Both the position numbers and the translations under genes were made by a program. The notes beneath the pieces were generated by a model, which saw nothing but the letters and a program-made list of their open reading frames with translations, had not been told where the DNA came from and ran no database searches. Shown here one piece after another: positions 1 through 7,807 of a stretch of DNA of 11,707 bases. The stretch comes from JAHWKV01 sp040905365 (lineage in GTDB: Bacteria > Actinomycetota > CADDZG01 > JAHWKV01), in contig JBBDRQ010000012.1 in the NCBI GenBank assembly GCA_040905365.1, positions 1 through 11,707 of the forward strand, read 5' to 3'. The stretch's first letter is position 1. Each line of letters begins with the position of its first letter.

Positions 1-320
1 CCCGACAAAGGCGTCAGTATCTCCAAATGCCGCCGATCCAGGGTCAGTATCGACTTGGTGCGGTATCGATCAGCCAGCACCACCAGGGAGGCGTCCGCCA
101 GCCCGACCTGCTGATCGGCAAAGCGCTCGATCACCCGGCATGCCCGGCGCAGCTCCGCTGCATCCAGCCCGGGCAGGACATATGCCCCCGAGGTCAGCTC
201 GTCCAGTATCGCAAGCTCATCCGCCACTCCCAGAAGCGTGGCCGCCAGGTAGTCGAGCTCGGCGATCACATACGGAGACACCACCAGGGCATCGGCTTTT
301 TCGCCCAACGCCTCGACCAC
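1..320 (-). CDS. PIN-domain (VapC-like) ribonuclease, C-terminal part; N-terminus short, probably decayed
   Basis: Partial at the left edge: 106 codons are visible from a possible GTG start and the 3' end is outside the window. The translation is typical of VapC-type PIN toxins, which cleave RNA using a cluster of acidic residues. It shows VVSPYVIAELDYL (E21), then GLADASLVVLADRY (D76) and ILTLDRRH (D95), so three of the usual four acidic positions are present. The first one, the Asp in the opening beta strand about 38 residues before the AEL glutamate, is missing. The frame stays open upstream into the end of the SNF2 gene but holds no ATG, GTG or TTG before the GTG at 320. The SNF2 stop codon lies 23 bases upstream of that GTG. 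No antitoxin gene precedes it. I infer a toxin gene that lost its 5' end by a deletion joining it to the helicase gene. The domain call is firm; whether the protein is made or active is doubtful. Confidence 0.72.
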   Translation of the reverse strand, partial: MVEALGEKADALVVSPYVIAELDYLAATLLGVADELAILDELTSGAYVLPGLDAAELRRACRVIERFADQQVGLADASLVVLADRYRTKSILTLDRRHLEILTPLS

Positions 321-343
321 GGTGACGCCCGGCGAGGCCGCGT

Positions 344-3300
344 CTACGAGAGCAGCAGCTCCAGATCCTCCCGGCGGATCCGGCGGATCAGGCTGTTGTC
401 GCCGCCGATGATGGCGTCGGCCAGTTCCCGCTTGGACTCCTGCAGGGCCAGCACCTTCTCCTCCACCGTGTCCCGGGCGATTATCCGGTAGGCGAACACC
501 GGCTTGTCCTGGCCGATGCGGTGCGCCCGGTCGATAGCCTGCGCCTCCACCGCCGGGTTCCACCACGGGTCCAGCAAGAACACGTACTCGGCGGCGGTCA
601 GGTTAAGGCCCAGTCCGCCGGCCTTCAGGCTGATCAAAAACAGCCGGCAGTCCGGGTCGGCCTGAAACCGCCGCACCGGGGCCTGGCGGTCCCGGGTGTG
701 CCCGTCCAGGTACTCGTAGGTCAAACCCTCCGGCTCCAGGCGGTCCTTGAGTATGCCCAGCATCGTGGTGAACTGCGAGAAGACCAGCGCCTTGTGGCCC
801 TCGGCGCAGACCTCGATCAACTGGGGCACCAGCAGGTCCAGCTTGGCGCTAGCTTCCCGGCTGCGCTTGGCGTCGATCAACCCGGGATGGCAGGCCGCCT
901 GTCGCAGCCTCAGCAGCGCCTCCAGCACCTGGATCTTGGAGCGGGCCATGCCCTGGCTATCCACCCGCTGAAGCAGGCTGCGGCGGTAGTGTTTGCGCAG
1001 CTGATCGTACTGGCGGCGCTGCGCGGCGGGCAGCTCGCAGAACTGGGTCTGCTCGGTCTTGGCCGGCAGGTCGGCAGCCACCTGTTGCTTGGTGCGGCGC
1101 AGCACAAAAGGCCGTACCGCCGCGGCCAGAGCCCGGCGGCCCTGCTCGTCGAGATCCTTCGCTCCGATCCCTTTGCGGAAGGCCGAGACGCTGCCCAGCA
1201 TGCCCGGATTCAAAAAGTCGAACAGGCTCCACAGCTCGCCCAGATGGTTCTCGATCGGGGTGCCGCTAAGCGCCAGCCGGTGATCGGCCACCAGCAGCCG
1301 GGCGGCCTTGGCGGTAGCCGTCGAGGGGTTCTTGATGGCCTGGGCCTCGTCCAGGATGCAGTAATCGAACTCGATCTCCGCCAACCGGGCGATGTCCTTG
1401 CGCAGCGTCCCGTAGGTGGTCAGCACCAGGTGGTAGTCCTCGAAGTGGCTGCCCGGCTCCTCCCGCCGGCCGGTGTGGTCCAGCACCCTTAGCTGCGGGG
1501 TAAACCGGGCGGCCTCCTCCAGCCAGTTGAACACCAGCGAGCTGGGCACCACCACCAGCGACGGCTTGGTAGCGTCTCCGTGCGCCCGGGACTGCAGCAG
1601 CGCCAGCACCTGGACCGTCTTGCCCAGCCCCATGTCGTCGGCGAGGCAGCCGCCGAAGCCAAAGTCCTGCAGGAACTTGAACCACCCCAGGCCTTCCTTC
1701 TGGTAGGGGCGCAGCGATCCGCCGAATCCTTCCGGCTCGGTCCCCGGCTGCACCGCGTCGAACTCCAGCAGCCGCTGGCGGGCCTGCCGGAAAGTGCCGT
1801 CGAAGCTGACCTCCGGACGGGCCGCCAGCAAGGCGTCGACCAGACCTACCTGGGCGCGCTCAAAGCGCAGGCCGTCCTCCCCCGGCGTGCCCAGCCCGGC
1901 GATCGCCTTATACTCGGCCAGCCACTCTTCGGGGAGCAGGCCCACGCTGCCGTCGCCCAGCCGCACGAAAGCTTCGCCCCGCCGGGCGGCCGCCAGTAGC
2001 TCCGGCAAGGCGGCAGTCTGCTCGCCGAAGTCCATCGAGCCCTGCAGCTCGAACCAATCGATGCCGGAGCTGAGCGTCATCCGGGAGGGCCCGGCCGGAC
2101 GGTACAGCCGGCCCTCGGCCTCCACCCGCCAGCCCTCGCCGGTCAGCTCCCTGGCTACCGCCGGCAGCCGGCCCGGAGCCAGCAAGTATTCTTGCCCGGC
2201 GGCCGCCGGACGCAGCTTCAACTCCTCCAGCCGGACGGCGGCCTGTTGCTCCGCCGGGCGGTCGCGCTCCAGCACGGTTCGGGTGCCCGGTTCCAGCACG
2301 CCTTCGGCCGGGTCCGACTCCTGCACCACCTGCCCGCGGTAGTCGAAACCAAGCCGGGCTCTTAGCTTGGGGTTGCGCGCGCCCTGATAGCGCTCGCCCG
2401 GCTCCACCTGCAGGCGAAAGCGCGGCCGCACCTGCACCCGCTGCAGCGTCAGCTCCGGCGGGAAATCCAGCCGGGGAACCCTGGGCGCCCGGATGAGGCT
2501 GCGCAAGAACTCGTCGACGGCCTCCTGCGGTACCGCCACCGCTCCACTGCGACCGATCGCCCGCACCCAACCGGCATCGGCCGGATCCGCGAGGCAGCCC
2601 ATCGCCCCGGTGGGCTCGACGAACACATCGCCGGCCACCAGCAGGCCGTCCACCGCCCGGCGCTGCTCGTCCCGGCGCAGCTCGGCGTCGACCACGTAGG
2701 TCCCGGATTCTTCCGCCGCCTTCCTGCCGGCGGTAAGCACCACCTCCCAGGGCGACCCGTCATCCAGCTCCAGCCGATACGTCACGCCGCCCCCCGCCTC
2801 GGTGTACAGCAGCCCGCGGCCGGTGCGGGCCGCCCCCCTGAGCACCTCGGGGGCCACCCCCTCGGGCACCTTTACCCCGGTGCCGGGCACTCGCCCGTAA
2901 CCGGAATAGGGATACCGGTAGGTATCGGTGGCGCCCAGCAGCATGGCCAGGATTTGCCGGTCGGCCGGCTCGGGCACGTTGGCGATGACCTGGGCGGTGA
3001 TGGTCAGCGGCTTGGGGACCCGGGGGGCGCCGTCCTGGCGCTCGTCCCGGTAGACCACGTCCATCATCAGCGCGCCGATCAATCTGCTGCGGGCCAGGTT
3101 GATCTCGTAGCCGATGGTACGGCCGGCGGGCCATCTTCCGGCAGTGGCAGCCCGCGGCGCGGTGACCGACTCCAGCACCGACCGCCAGGGGTCGGGAGAG
3201 GGCGGCGGCGTGCCGTCGCCGGCCAGGCGCTCCAGCATGTGGTCGCTCAGACCCAGCCCGGCAAGGGGGGCCAGTCCGCCGGCTCCGTCGGCGGCGGCCG

Positions 3301-3709
3301 CAAGGTAGCCCTGCTCCTCGGCGCTCAGCACGGTCGCCCACAGGTGCTTGCAAAACCCTGCACCCCCGGCAAAGTAGAGGCAGTCGCAAAAGACGTCGGG
3401 CTGCTCCGGGCGCTCACCGAGCCGCACCGACACGTCGTACAGGTGGCCGCCGACCACCCGAGCCTTGACGTCGGTGTCCGACCCAGTGCGCAGGAACACC
3501 GCCCCTTTGAGATGCAGCTTGCGCCCCCGTTCCTGAAGTGCTGCGGGGACGCGGGGCGCCAGCCGGGTGGACAGCGTCACGGGCCAAAGAGATGAAGCCA
3601 GCTCACGAGTCACAATCGTAGCGGTCCCTGTGGCCGGGCGGGGCATCTTCTGCCGGACTTTTTGAGATTCGCCGGTTCGTCCAGGTCTTTGGAATCGGAT
3701 TCCTTTCAT
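344..3709 (-). CDS. SWIM zinc-finger SNF2-family helicase (DEAD/DEAH-like translocase)
   Basis: This 1121-residue protein belongs to the bacterial SNF2 family, ATP-driven double-stranded DNA translocases that remodel protein-DNA complexes. The N-terminus has a SWIM zinc finger, C108-x-C110 ... C120-x-H122, a probable nucleic-acid or protein binding module. Residues 130-660 form a long, poorly conserved region. The ATPase core follows: motif I DDMGLGKT (691-698), motif II DEAQ (787-790), motif III SGTPIEN (815-821), then the second RecA-like lobe with ALVFSQF (974-980), SLKAGGLGLNLT (1027-1038) and motif VI RAHRIGQ (1061-1067). It ends EDLELLLS, a normal C-terminus for the family. All ATPase motifs are intact. 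The start is uncertain: the ATG at 3709 has no good Shine-Dalgarno and may be near-leaderless; the ATG at 3646 is an alternative. It is divergent from the HNH gene, with a LexA box 35 bp from its start, which suggests but does not prove damage induction. Confidence 0.95.
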   Translation of the reverse strand: MKGIRFQRPGRTGESQKVRQKMPRPATGTATIVTRELASSLWPVTLSTRLAPRVPAALQERGRKLHLKGAVFLRTGSDTDVKARVVGGHLYDVSVRLGERPEQPDVFCDCLYFAGGAGFCKHLWATVLSAEEQGYLAAAADGAGGLAPLAGLGLSDHMLERLAGDGTPPPSPDPWRSVLESVTAPRAATAGRWPAGRTIGYEINLARSRLIGALMMDVVYRDERQDGAPRVPKPLTITAQVIANVPEPADRQILAMLLGATDTYRYPYSGYGRVPGTGVKVPEGVAPEVLRGAARTGRGLLYTEAGGGVTYRLELDDGSPWEVVLTAGRKAAEESGTYVVDAELRRDEQRRAVDGLLVAGDVFVEPTGAMGCLADPADAGWVRAIGRSGAVAVPQEAVDEFLRSLIRAPRVPRLDFPPELTLQRVQVRPRFRLQVEPGERYQGARNPKLRARLGFDYRGQVVQESDPAEGVLEPGTRTVLERDRPAEQQAAVRLEELKLRPAAAGQEYLLAPGRLPAVARELTGEGWRVEAEGRLYRPAGPSRMTLSSGIDWFELQGSMDFGEQTAALPELLAAARRGEAFVRLGDGSVGLLPEEWLAEYKAIAGLGTPGEDGLRFERAQVGLVDALLAARPEVSFDGTFRQARQRLLEFDAVQPGTEPEGFGGSLRPYQKEGLGWFKFLQDFGFGGCLADDMGLGKTVQVLALLQSRAHGDATKPSLVVVPSSLVFNWLEEAARFTPQLRVLDHTGRREEPGSHFEDYHLVLTTYGTLRKDIARLAEIEFDYCILDEAQAIKNPSTATAKAARLLVADHRLALSGTPIENHLGELWSLFDFLNPGMLGSVSAFRKGIGAKDLDEQGRRALAAAVRPFVLRRTKQQVAADLPAKTEQTQFCELPAAQRRQYDQLRKHYRRSLLQRVDSQGMARSKIQVLEALLRLRQAACHPGLIDAKRSREASAKLDLLVPQLIEVCAEGHKALVFSQFTTMLGILKDRLEPEGLTYEYLDGHTRDRQAPVRRFQADPDCRLFLISLKAGGLGLNLTAAEYVFLLDPWWNPAVEAQAIDRAHRIGQDKPVFAYRIIARDTVEEKVLALQESKRELADAIIGGDNSLIRRIRREDLELLLS

Positions 3710-3739
3710 TGACCACTAGATTTTGGCAGGAATCTCCTG

Positions 3740-3745
3740 TATCCT
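3740..3745 (+). promoter_or_regulatory. Candidate -10 element of the HNH gene
   Basis: TATCCT fits the actinobacterial TANNNT -10 pattern. Its last base is the first base of the LexA box, and a start site 7-8 nt downstream would fall on the ATG at 3753, giving a leaderless mRNA. I see no convincing -35 hexamer at the right distance, so this is suggestive only. Confidence 0.4.
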
Positions 3746-3760
3746 CGAACGTATGTTCGA
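3745..3760. promoter_or_regulatory. LexA (SOS) box, perfect TCGAAC-N4-GTTCGA
   Basis: The 16 bases TCGAACGTATGTTCGA form a perfect inverted repeat of 6-bp arms around GTAT. This equals the mycobacterial LexA consensus TCGAAC-N4-GTTCGA and the core CGAAC-N4-GTTCG of Gram-positive SOS boxes. The ATG of the HNH gene lies inside it (3753-3755), so its second codon TTC and the following GA are part of the operator. LexA bound here would cover the likely -10 and transcription start. The site is also 35 bp upstream of the divergent SNF2 start. The 13E12-repeat genes of Mycobacterium tuberculosis, which encode the same DUF222/HNH family, are known to be LexA-controlled, which supports the reading. 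Confidence 0.85.
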
Positions 3761-5030
3761 CACCCTACAAGACTTTAAGCAAGGGCTCCGTGGCCTCGTA
3801 TCCGAGCTGGATCCCGAGGTTCTGGACGGGCAGACGGCCTCCCGGCTGACCAGTGAGTTTGCCGAGCTGGAGCGGCTGGCCGCGGCCGGCAAGGCGCTGT
3901 GCGCCGGGCGGGTCGCCTCCTGCGGCGCCTGGAGGAGCTCGGGTGAGAAGTCCCCGGCCCGGTGGATGGCCCGGCAGACCGGCACCTCGGTAGGCCGGGC
4001 CCTCTCCGTACTCGAGACGGCCCAGAGCCTGCGGGAGCTGCCCGAGGTGGACCAGGCGCTCCGCTCCGGTCAGGTATCGGAGCCGCAAGCCACCGAGATC
4101 GCCCCGGCGGCCTCGGCCAGCCCCCGGTCGCAGTCCGAGCTGCTCGAGGCGGCCAAGAGCGACAGCCTGCAAGAGCTGAAACAGCGTTGTGCCCGGGTCC
4201 GGGCCGCCGCCGCAGCCGATGAGACCGAGCGCTACGCCCGCATCCATTCGCAGCGCCGCCTGCGGTACTGGACCGATGCCGAGGGAGCCTTCCGGCTGGA
4301 CGGGTCGATGACCCCCGACGCCGGAGCCACGGTCCTGTCGGCGCTGGAGCCCTACCTGGAGGATCTGTCCCGGCAGGCACGGCAGCAGGACAGGCACGAC
4401 AGCCGCGAGGCGTTGTTGGCGGATGCGCTGGTGGCGGTTGCCGAGCACACCCGAGGCTGCGAGGACTCTGCCGAGCAGGTCGGCCCGGCGCCGGCGGTGC
4501 GGGTGCTGGTCGACCAGGCGGTGCTGGAGCAGGCTAAGGTGCTCGAGGGTCAGACTTGCGAGATCGACGGCGCCGGGCCGGTCCCGGCCTCGGTCGCCAC
4601 CGGGATCATGGCCGACTCCAATCTGGCGGCGATACTGATGGACGGCAAGGACGTTACCGGCATCAGCCATCTGGGCCGGACCATCAACGCCCGCCTGCGC
4701 ACGGCCCTTCAGATCCGGGACCCCCGATGCGTGGTGCCGGGCTGTTATATCAGCCACAAGCTGCAGATTGACCACATCCGGCCCGTAAAGCTAGGCGGTC
4801 CCACCGAGCTGGCCAACCTGGCCCGGCTGTGCACATGGCATCACCGGCAAAAGACCCATCACGGTTACCGCCTGTCCGGTGGCCCGGGCCGTTGGATATG
4901 GGAGCCGCCGGCCGGGAAGTCGCCACTCCCGCAGTCGGAACCAACGCGCTCGGCATCTGGTTCACCACCGCAGAAGCCCCCCTCTCGGGCAAGGGAACCG
5001 GTGCAACCCTTGGCGCTCCCAGGCCTGTGA
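3753..5030 (+). CDS. DUF222 / HNH endonuclease, 13E12-repeat family
   Basis: The protein has 425 residues. Residues 1-310 are the mostly helical DUF222 region typical of the actinobacterial 13E12 repeat family. Residues 322-384 are a C-terminal HNH nuclease domain: RDPRCVVPGC supplies C326 and C331, QIDHI supplies D340 and H341, GGPTELANL holds N355, and LCTWHH supplies C360, H363 and H364. This is the zinc plus catalytic pattern of HNH nucleases, so it should cut DNA with a divalent metal. The cellular role of the family is not well understood. I chose the ATG at 3753 because MF[DE] is the usual N-terminus and because the start sits within the LexA box as expected for a leaderless SOS gene. 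A TTG at 3723 is open but has weaker support. The last 40 residues are a proline- and serine-rich tail of low complexity with less biased codon use, which may be disordered. Confidence 0.93.
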   Translation: MFDTLQDFKQGLRGLVSELDPEVLDGQTASRLTSEFAELERLAAAGKALCAGRVASCGAWRSSGEKSPARWMARQTGTSVGRALSVLETAQSLRELPEVDQALRSGQVSEPQATEIAPAASASPRSQSELLEAAKSDSLQELKQRCARVRAAAAADETERYARIHSQRRLRYWTDAEGAFRLDGSMTPDAGATVLSALEPYLEDLSRQARQQDRHDSREALLADALVAVAEHTRGCEDSAEQVGPAPAVRVLVDQAVLEQAKVLEGQTCEIDGAGPVPASVATGIMADSNLAAILMDGKDVTGISHLGRTINARLRTALQIRDPRCVVPGCYISHKLQIDHIRPVKLGGPTELANLARLCTWHHRQKTHHGYRLSGGPGRWIWEPPAGKSPLPQSEPTRSASGSPPQKPPSRAREPVQPLALPGL

Positions 5031-5206
5031 CCTGACGCGAAGCTTCAACCGCGGCGCTTGCCTGTAGCCGATCAGCGCCCCTAACGCGCGGCCGCATAAA
5101 AACCTTCAGCAAGCAGGCCTGCTCGAAGTTTCTGTAAGAAAAACGCGCCTCGTTCCTCTTGTAGCTACAGCCGGCAAAGGGCCGGACCCGATACAGGAGA
5201 AGCCAG
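5031..5206. other. Intergenic region with two perfect palindromes
   Basis: This gap separates the HNH gene from the serine hydrolase gene. It contains AGCAGGCCTGCT at 5112-5123, a perfect 12-bp palindrome flanked by CTTC (5104-5107) and GAAG (5125-5128), so the transcript could fold into an interrupted hairpin. It also contains TGTAGCTACA at 5160-5169, a perfect 10-bp palindrome 37 bp before the next ATG. Neither is followed by a T run. The first may end HNH transcription and the second is placed like an operator; both roles are guesses. I see no small gene here and no clear -35/-10 pair. Confidence 0.4.
5195..5200 (+). promoter_or_regulatory. Ribosome binding site of the serine hydrolase
   Basis: AGGAGA lies 6 nt before the ATG at 5207. 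It is a strong Shine-Dalgarno sequence and fixes the start, which also opens directly onto a good signal peptide. Confidence 0.8.
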
Positions 5207-6514
5207 ATGAGTCACCGATCTATCAGACCCAGCCGCCTGCGCCTAGCGCTGGCAACCTGCACAGTCACCGTCATCGGTCTTACCTTGCTGCCCGCCGGCG
5301 CGTCGGCAGCCCCGAAGGACCCCACCGCCGCGCTGGAGCAAAGCATCGACGCCCTCGTGCACGACTTCGTGGACCAGACCAACCTGCCCGGGATCACCGT
5401 AGCCGTCACCCGGAAGGGCCGGCTTCTGCTCACCAAGGGCTACGGCCACAAGCTGGTGGACGGCGCCACCAAGATCCCCATGACCGCATCGATGCGCAGC
5501 CGCATCGGCAGCGTATCCAAGGCCATCGCCACCGGTCCCGCCGCCTACCAGCTGCTGCTGGCCAACGGCATAGACCCGCAGACCACCACGCTGTACGGGC
5601 CGGGTGGCTTGTTCGAGGGCGACTTCGATAGCGACATCGCCGCCGGGATCGCCAACTTCGCCCCGGAGTCGGCGGATTGGGAGCAGTGGTACTCGCAGAT
5701 CACCATCCAGCACCTGTTCGACCATCGGGCCGGGTTAAACGGCGGCGGAGACATCTCCGGCGCGGCCCAGATGTTCGGCGTGGCAGAACAAGACGTCACC
5801 TACGCGATGGCGCACAGCCACTTCCTGCAGAACCGCGCCCTGCTGTTCGAGCCCGGGACGAACTCCAAGTACTCCAACCACGGCATGGGGCTGTTCACCT
5901 TGATCATCGAGCGATTGTCCGGCAAGTCCTACTACAACTACGTCCGCGACGACTATCTTGCGCCCATGGGCATGCAGAACCGTATCCGCCCCGAGTACGC
6001 CAACCCGGACTCGTGCGACGCCTACAACCACACCTACGGACAGGGGGACACTTCTTCGCTTAGCACCTCGGCCCTTCCCGCACCCGAGCCCCTGCCCTTC
6101 GAGCAGTACGGTCTGGGACTGGCGGCCGGCGGCTTTCGCTCCTCCGCCCAGGACTTGACGTGGGCGATGAGGTGGCTGACCGACAACTACAGCTGGGACG
6201 AGATCGACCGGATGGGCTGGTTCAAAAGCTCGAAGGGCAAGCTCGGCCACAGCGGCAGCATCGGGGGCGGAAAGGCCTATGTGGCAATGTTCCCCAAGGG
6301 TTATGAAAGCAACTCCGGACTCAACCTCAGCGAGGTCAGCGTTGCCGTAGCCACCAACATCCGGGTCAAACACGGCAGCGTCAGCAGCCTGGCCAGCCAG
6401 ATCGCGCTGCAGGTGCCCCAGAGCCACGTGCCACATAACGTGGACCTTTGGCGGGAGGCTACCCAGTCGTGCGCCCGGCCGGAGCGGATCGGCTCGTTCA
6501 GCTCACGCGGGTAA
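5207..6514 (+). CDS. Secreted beta-lactamase-fold serine hydrolase (PF00144-type)
   Basis: The protein has 435 residues. It starts with a Sec-type signal peptide: basic RPSRLR, a hydrophobic stretch of about residues 12-29, and a probable cleavage after ASA at 34. The mature part has the three motifs of the class C beta-lactamase / DD-peptidase / esterase fold: S102-V-S-K105 (nucleophile and general base), Y222-S-N224, and H348-S-G350 in the place of KTG. It should act outside the membrane on an ester, amide or peptidoglycan-like substrate. The sequence does not tell which, and antibiotic resistance should not be assumed. SxxK and YxN are 120 residues apart, against about 86 in classical class C enzymes; an extra segment around 128-165, rich in Gly, Asp and aromatic residues, accounts for this. 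It is a stand-alone gene, convergent with the Fic gene 45 bp downstream. Confidence 0.92.
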   Translation: MSHRSIRPSRLRLALATCTVTVIGLTLLPAGASAAPKDPTAALEQSIDALVHDFVDQTNLPGITVAVTRKGRLLLTKGYGHKLVDGATKIPMTASMRSRIGSVSKAIATGPAAYQLLLANGIDPQTTTLYGPGGLFEGDFDSDIAAGIANFAPESADWEQWYSQITIQHLFDHRAGLNGGGDISGAAQMFGVAEQDVTYAMAHSHFLQNRALLFEPGTNSKYSNHGMGLFTLIIERLSGKSYYNYVRDDYLAPMGMQNRIRPEYANPDSCDAYNHTYGQGDTSSLSTSALPAPEPLPFEQYGLGLAAGGFRSSAQDLTWAMRWLTDNYSWDEIDRMGWFKSSKGKLGHSGSIGGGKAYVAMFPKGYESNSGLNLSEVSVAVATNIRVKHGSVSSLASQIALQVPQSHVPHNVDLWREATQSCARPERIGSFSSRG

Positions 6515-6538
6515 CAAGACTTATGATTTAACCCTGGA

Positions 6539-6565
6539 GGATGAGGGATGAAGGAATAGTCATCC
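6539..6565. repeat. Inverted repeat between convergent genes
   Basis: GGATGA (6539-6544) and TCATCC (6560-6565) are complementary with a 15-nt loop. The right arm overlaps the stop codon of the Fic gene. It could be a weak bidirectional transcript end, but the stem is short and no T run follows on either strand. Confidence 0.25.
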
Positions 6566-7684
6566 GGCGGTCCAGTGCTCCACCAGCCCCGTCAGCTCCG
6601 GGCACACCCACAGATGCGGGGGCCGGCCCGGGCCCGGCAGCGCACAGACCGTCAGCCCATCCAGGATCCCCCGACGTTGCAGCATCTTCAAGGCGCTCAG
6701 AGCCGCGTTGCGGGACACCTCGGTCAGCTCGGCCGCCAGATTGACCGATAGCACCGGGTGCGCCGGCAATGCCTCCACCAGAGTGCGGGCCGCGGCATCG
6801 GATCGCAGGTCCTCGATCGAGGCCCGCCAGGCCTGCTGAGCGCGCTCCACCTCGCCGATCCAGCCCAGCGATAGCAGCGCCGAGGCCTGCAGAGCCTGCA
6901 CGAACCAGCCGATCCATCCGGTTTGCGGACCGCGGCGATACTCCTGAAGGCCCGACACATAACCGTCGATATCCCGGGCGATAACCACGGACAGCGGGGG
7001 CGGGACGGGCGCCTGCAGACGGCGGGCCAGGATCCATCCAACCAGCACCCGGCCGATGCGCCCGTTGCCGTCCGCGTAGGGGTGGATGGTCTCGAACTGG
7101 GCGTGGGCCACCCCCGCCTGCACCACCGGATCGAGCCCGGGCAGGTTGGCGTAGGCCACCAGGTCCTCGAGCAGCACCGGCACGTGCACCGGGGGCGGGG
7201 GGACAAAGGAAGCTTCCAGCGGCGAGGCTCCGCCGATCCAGCTCTGCTGCCGGCGCACCGTCCCGATCATCCGGGCCGGCAGGCGTGAGTGGCGCATCAG
7301 CCGAGCATGCCAGCGGTGCATTGCGGCGACGGTCAGCGCATCGGCAGGCTCGGTCAGCGCCTCCTGCAGCACCGCGAGATTGTCGGCTACCCATGCAGCG
7401 GCGCCTTTTGCCGGGTACAGCTGGGCGGCCGCCACTTGCTCGGCCGGCGCCCGCACCCCCTCGATGCTGGAGGAGGCCATCGCTTCGGCCCGCAGCAGCA
7501 ATGTGGCCGGGCCCGGCCGGCGGGAGAGAGCTCTGCCCAGCCTAAGCACGGCCTCCGCGCTCGCCTCGGCGGTGCGAGCCACCAGCAAATCCAGGCGGGC
7601 CGGACGGTCGGGCAGCAGCGGCTCCGGCAGCCAGGCGTGGCCGGAGCGGCCGCCCCAATCTATGGCCACCTCTTGCCCGGGCAT
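6560..7684 (-). CDS. Fic-domain protein (probable AMP transferase) with winged-helix-like C-terminus
   Basis: From the ATG at 7684 the protein has 374 residues. The Fic core motif HPYADGNGRIGR spans 201-212, with catalytic H201, anion-hole N207 and both arginines intact, so it should transfer AMP (or another nucleotide moiety) to a hydroxyl side chain of a target protein. An inhibitory motif of the [S/T]xxxE[G/N] type, SSSIEG with E75, precedes the core in the same chain, as in self-inhibited class II Fic proteins. The last 100 residues (HPVLSVNLAAELTEVSRNAALSALKML...) look like a helix-turn-helix or winged helix often attached to stand-alone Fic proteins. Start choice: the frame is open to a TTG at 7759, but the 25 extra codons have only about 56% GC at third positions, against near 90% after the ATG, and AAGGGG lies 10 nt before the ATG. 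The target is unknown. It lies downstream of the amidotransferase on the same strand. Confidence 0.9.
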   Translation of the reverse strand: MPGQEVAIDWGGRSGHAWLPEPLLPDRPARLDLLVARTAEASAEAVLRLGRALSRRPGPATLLLRAEAMASSSIEGVRAPAEQVAAAQLYPAKGAAAWVADNLAVLQEALTEPADALTVAAMHRWHARLMRHSRLPARMIGTVRRQQSWIGGASPLEASFVPPPPVHVPVLLEDLVAYANLPGLDPVVQAGVAHAQFETIHPYADGNGRIGRVLVGWILARRLQAPVPPPLSVVIARDIDGYVSGLQEYRRGPQTGWIGWFVQALQASALLSLGWIGEVERAQQAWRASIEDLRSDAAARTLVEALPAHPVLSVNLAAELTEVSRNAALSALKMLQRRGILDGLTVCALPGPGRPPHLWVCPELTGLVEHWTAG

Positions 7685-7694
7685 ACGCCACCGA

Positions 7695-7700
7695 CCCCTT
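7695..7700 (-). promoter_or_regulatory. Possible ribosome binding site of the Fic gene
   Basis: On the minus strand AAGGGG is followed by 10 nt and then the ATG at 7684. It supports the inner start over the TTG at 7759, which has no Shine-Dalgarno. Confidence 0.5.
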
Positions 7701-7807
7701 GAAGTCCGCTCTGCCGCCCAGTCTAGATTCTCTGGTGCCGTGACCACTAACGTTTGCAAGGTTTGGAGCGCGGATGTGCTCCCTTCCCTACCTGGGCCTG
7801 CTGCCGG

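Noticed and set aside
521..2570. Long open frames (up to 323 codons) opposite and out of frame with the SNF2 gene
   Set aside because: They are shadows of high-GC coding sequence. The SNF2 frame has all family motifs, while the others give Ala/Gly/Arg/Gln-rich proteins with no recognisable domain.
3723..3752. TTG start adding ten residues to the HNH protein
   Set aside because: It adds MAGISCILER before the usual MFD start and no Shine-Dalgarno lies upstream of it; the ATG within the LexA box fits the family better. Not fully excluded.
3765..4775. 336-codon antisense frame over the HNH gene
   Set aside because: Low-complexity translation with no domain; the plus-strand frame has clear DUF222 and HNH motifs.
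5207..6514. Antibiotic-resistance beta-lactamase
   Set aside because: The SxxK, YxN and HxG motifs define a broad fold including esterases and peptidases; nothing in the sequence singles out a beta-lactamase.
7685..7759. TTG start extending the Fic protein by 25 residues
   Set aside because: Third-position GC falls to about 56%, with rare TTA, CTA and GGT codons, and there is no Shine-Dalgarno. Some Fic proteins do have a longer N-terminus, so this is a preference, not proof.
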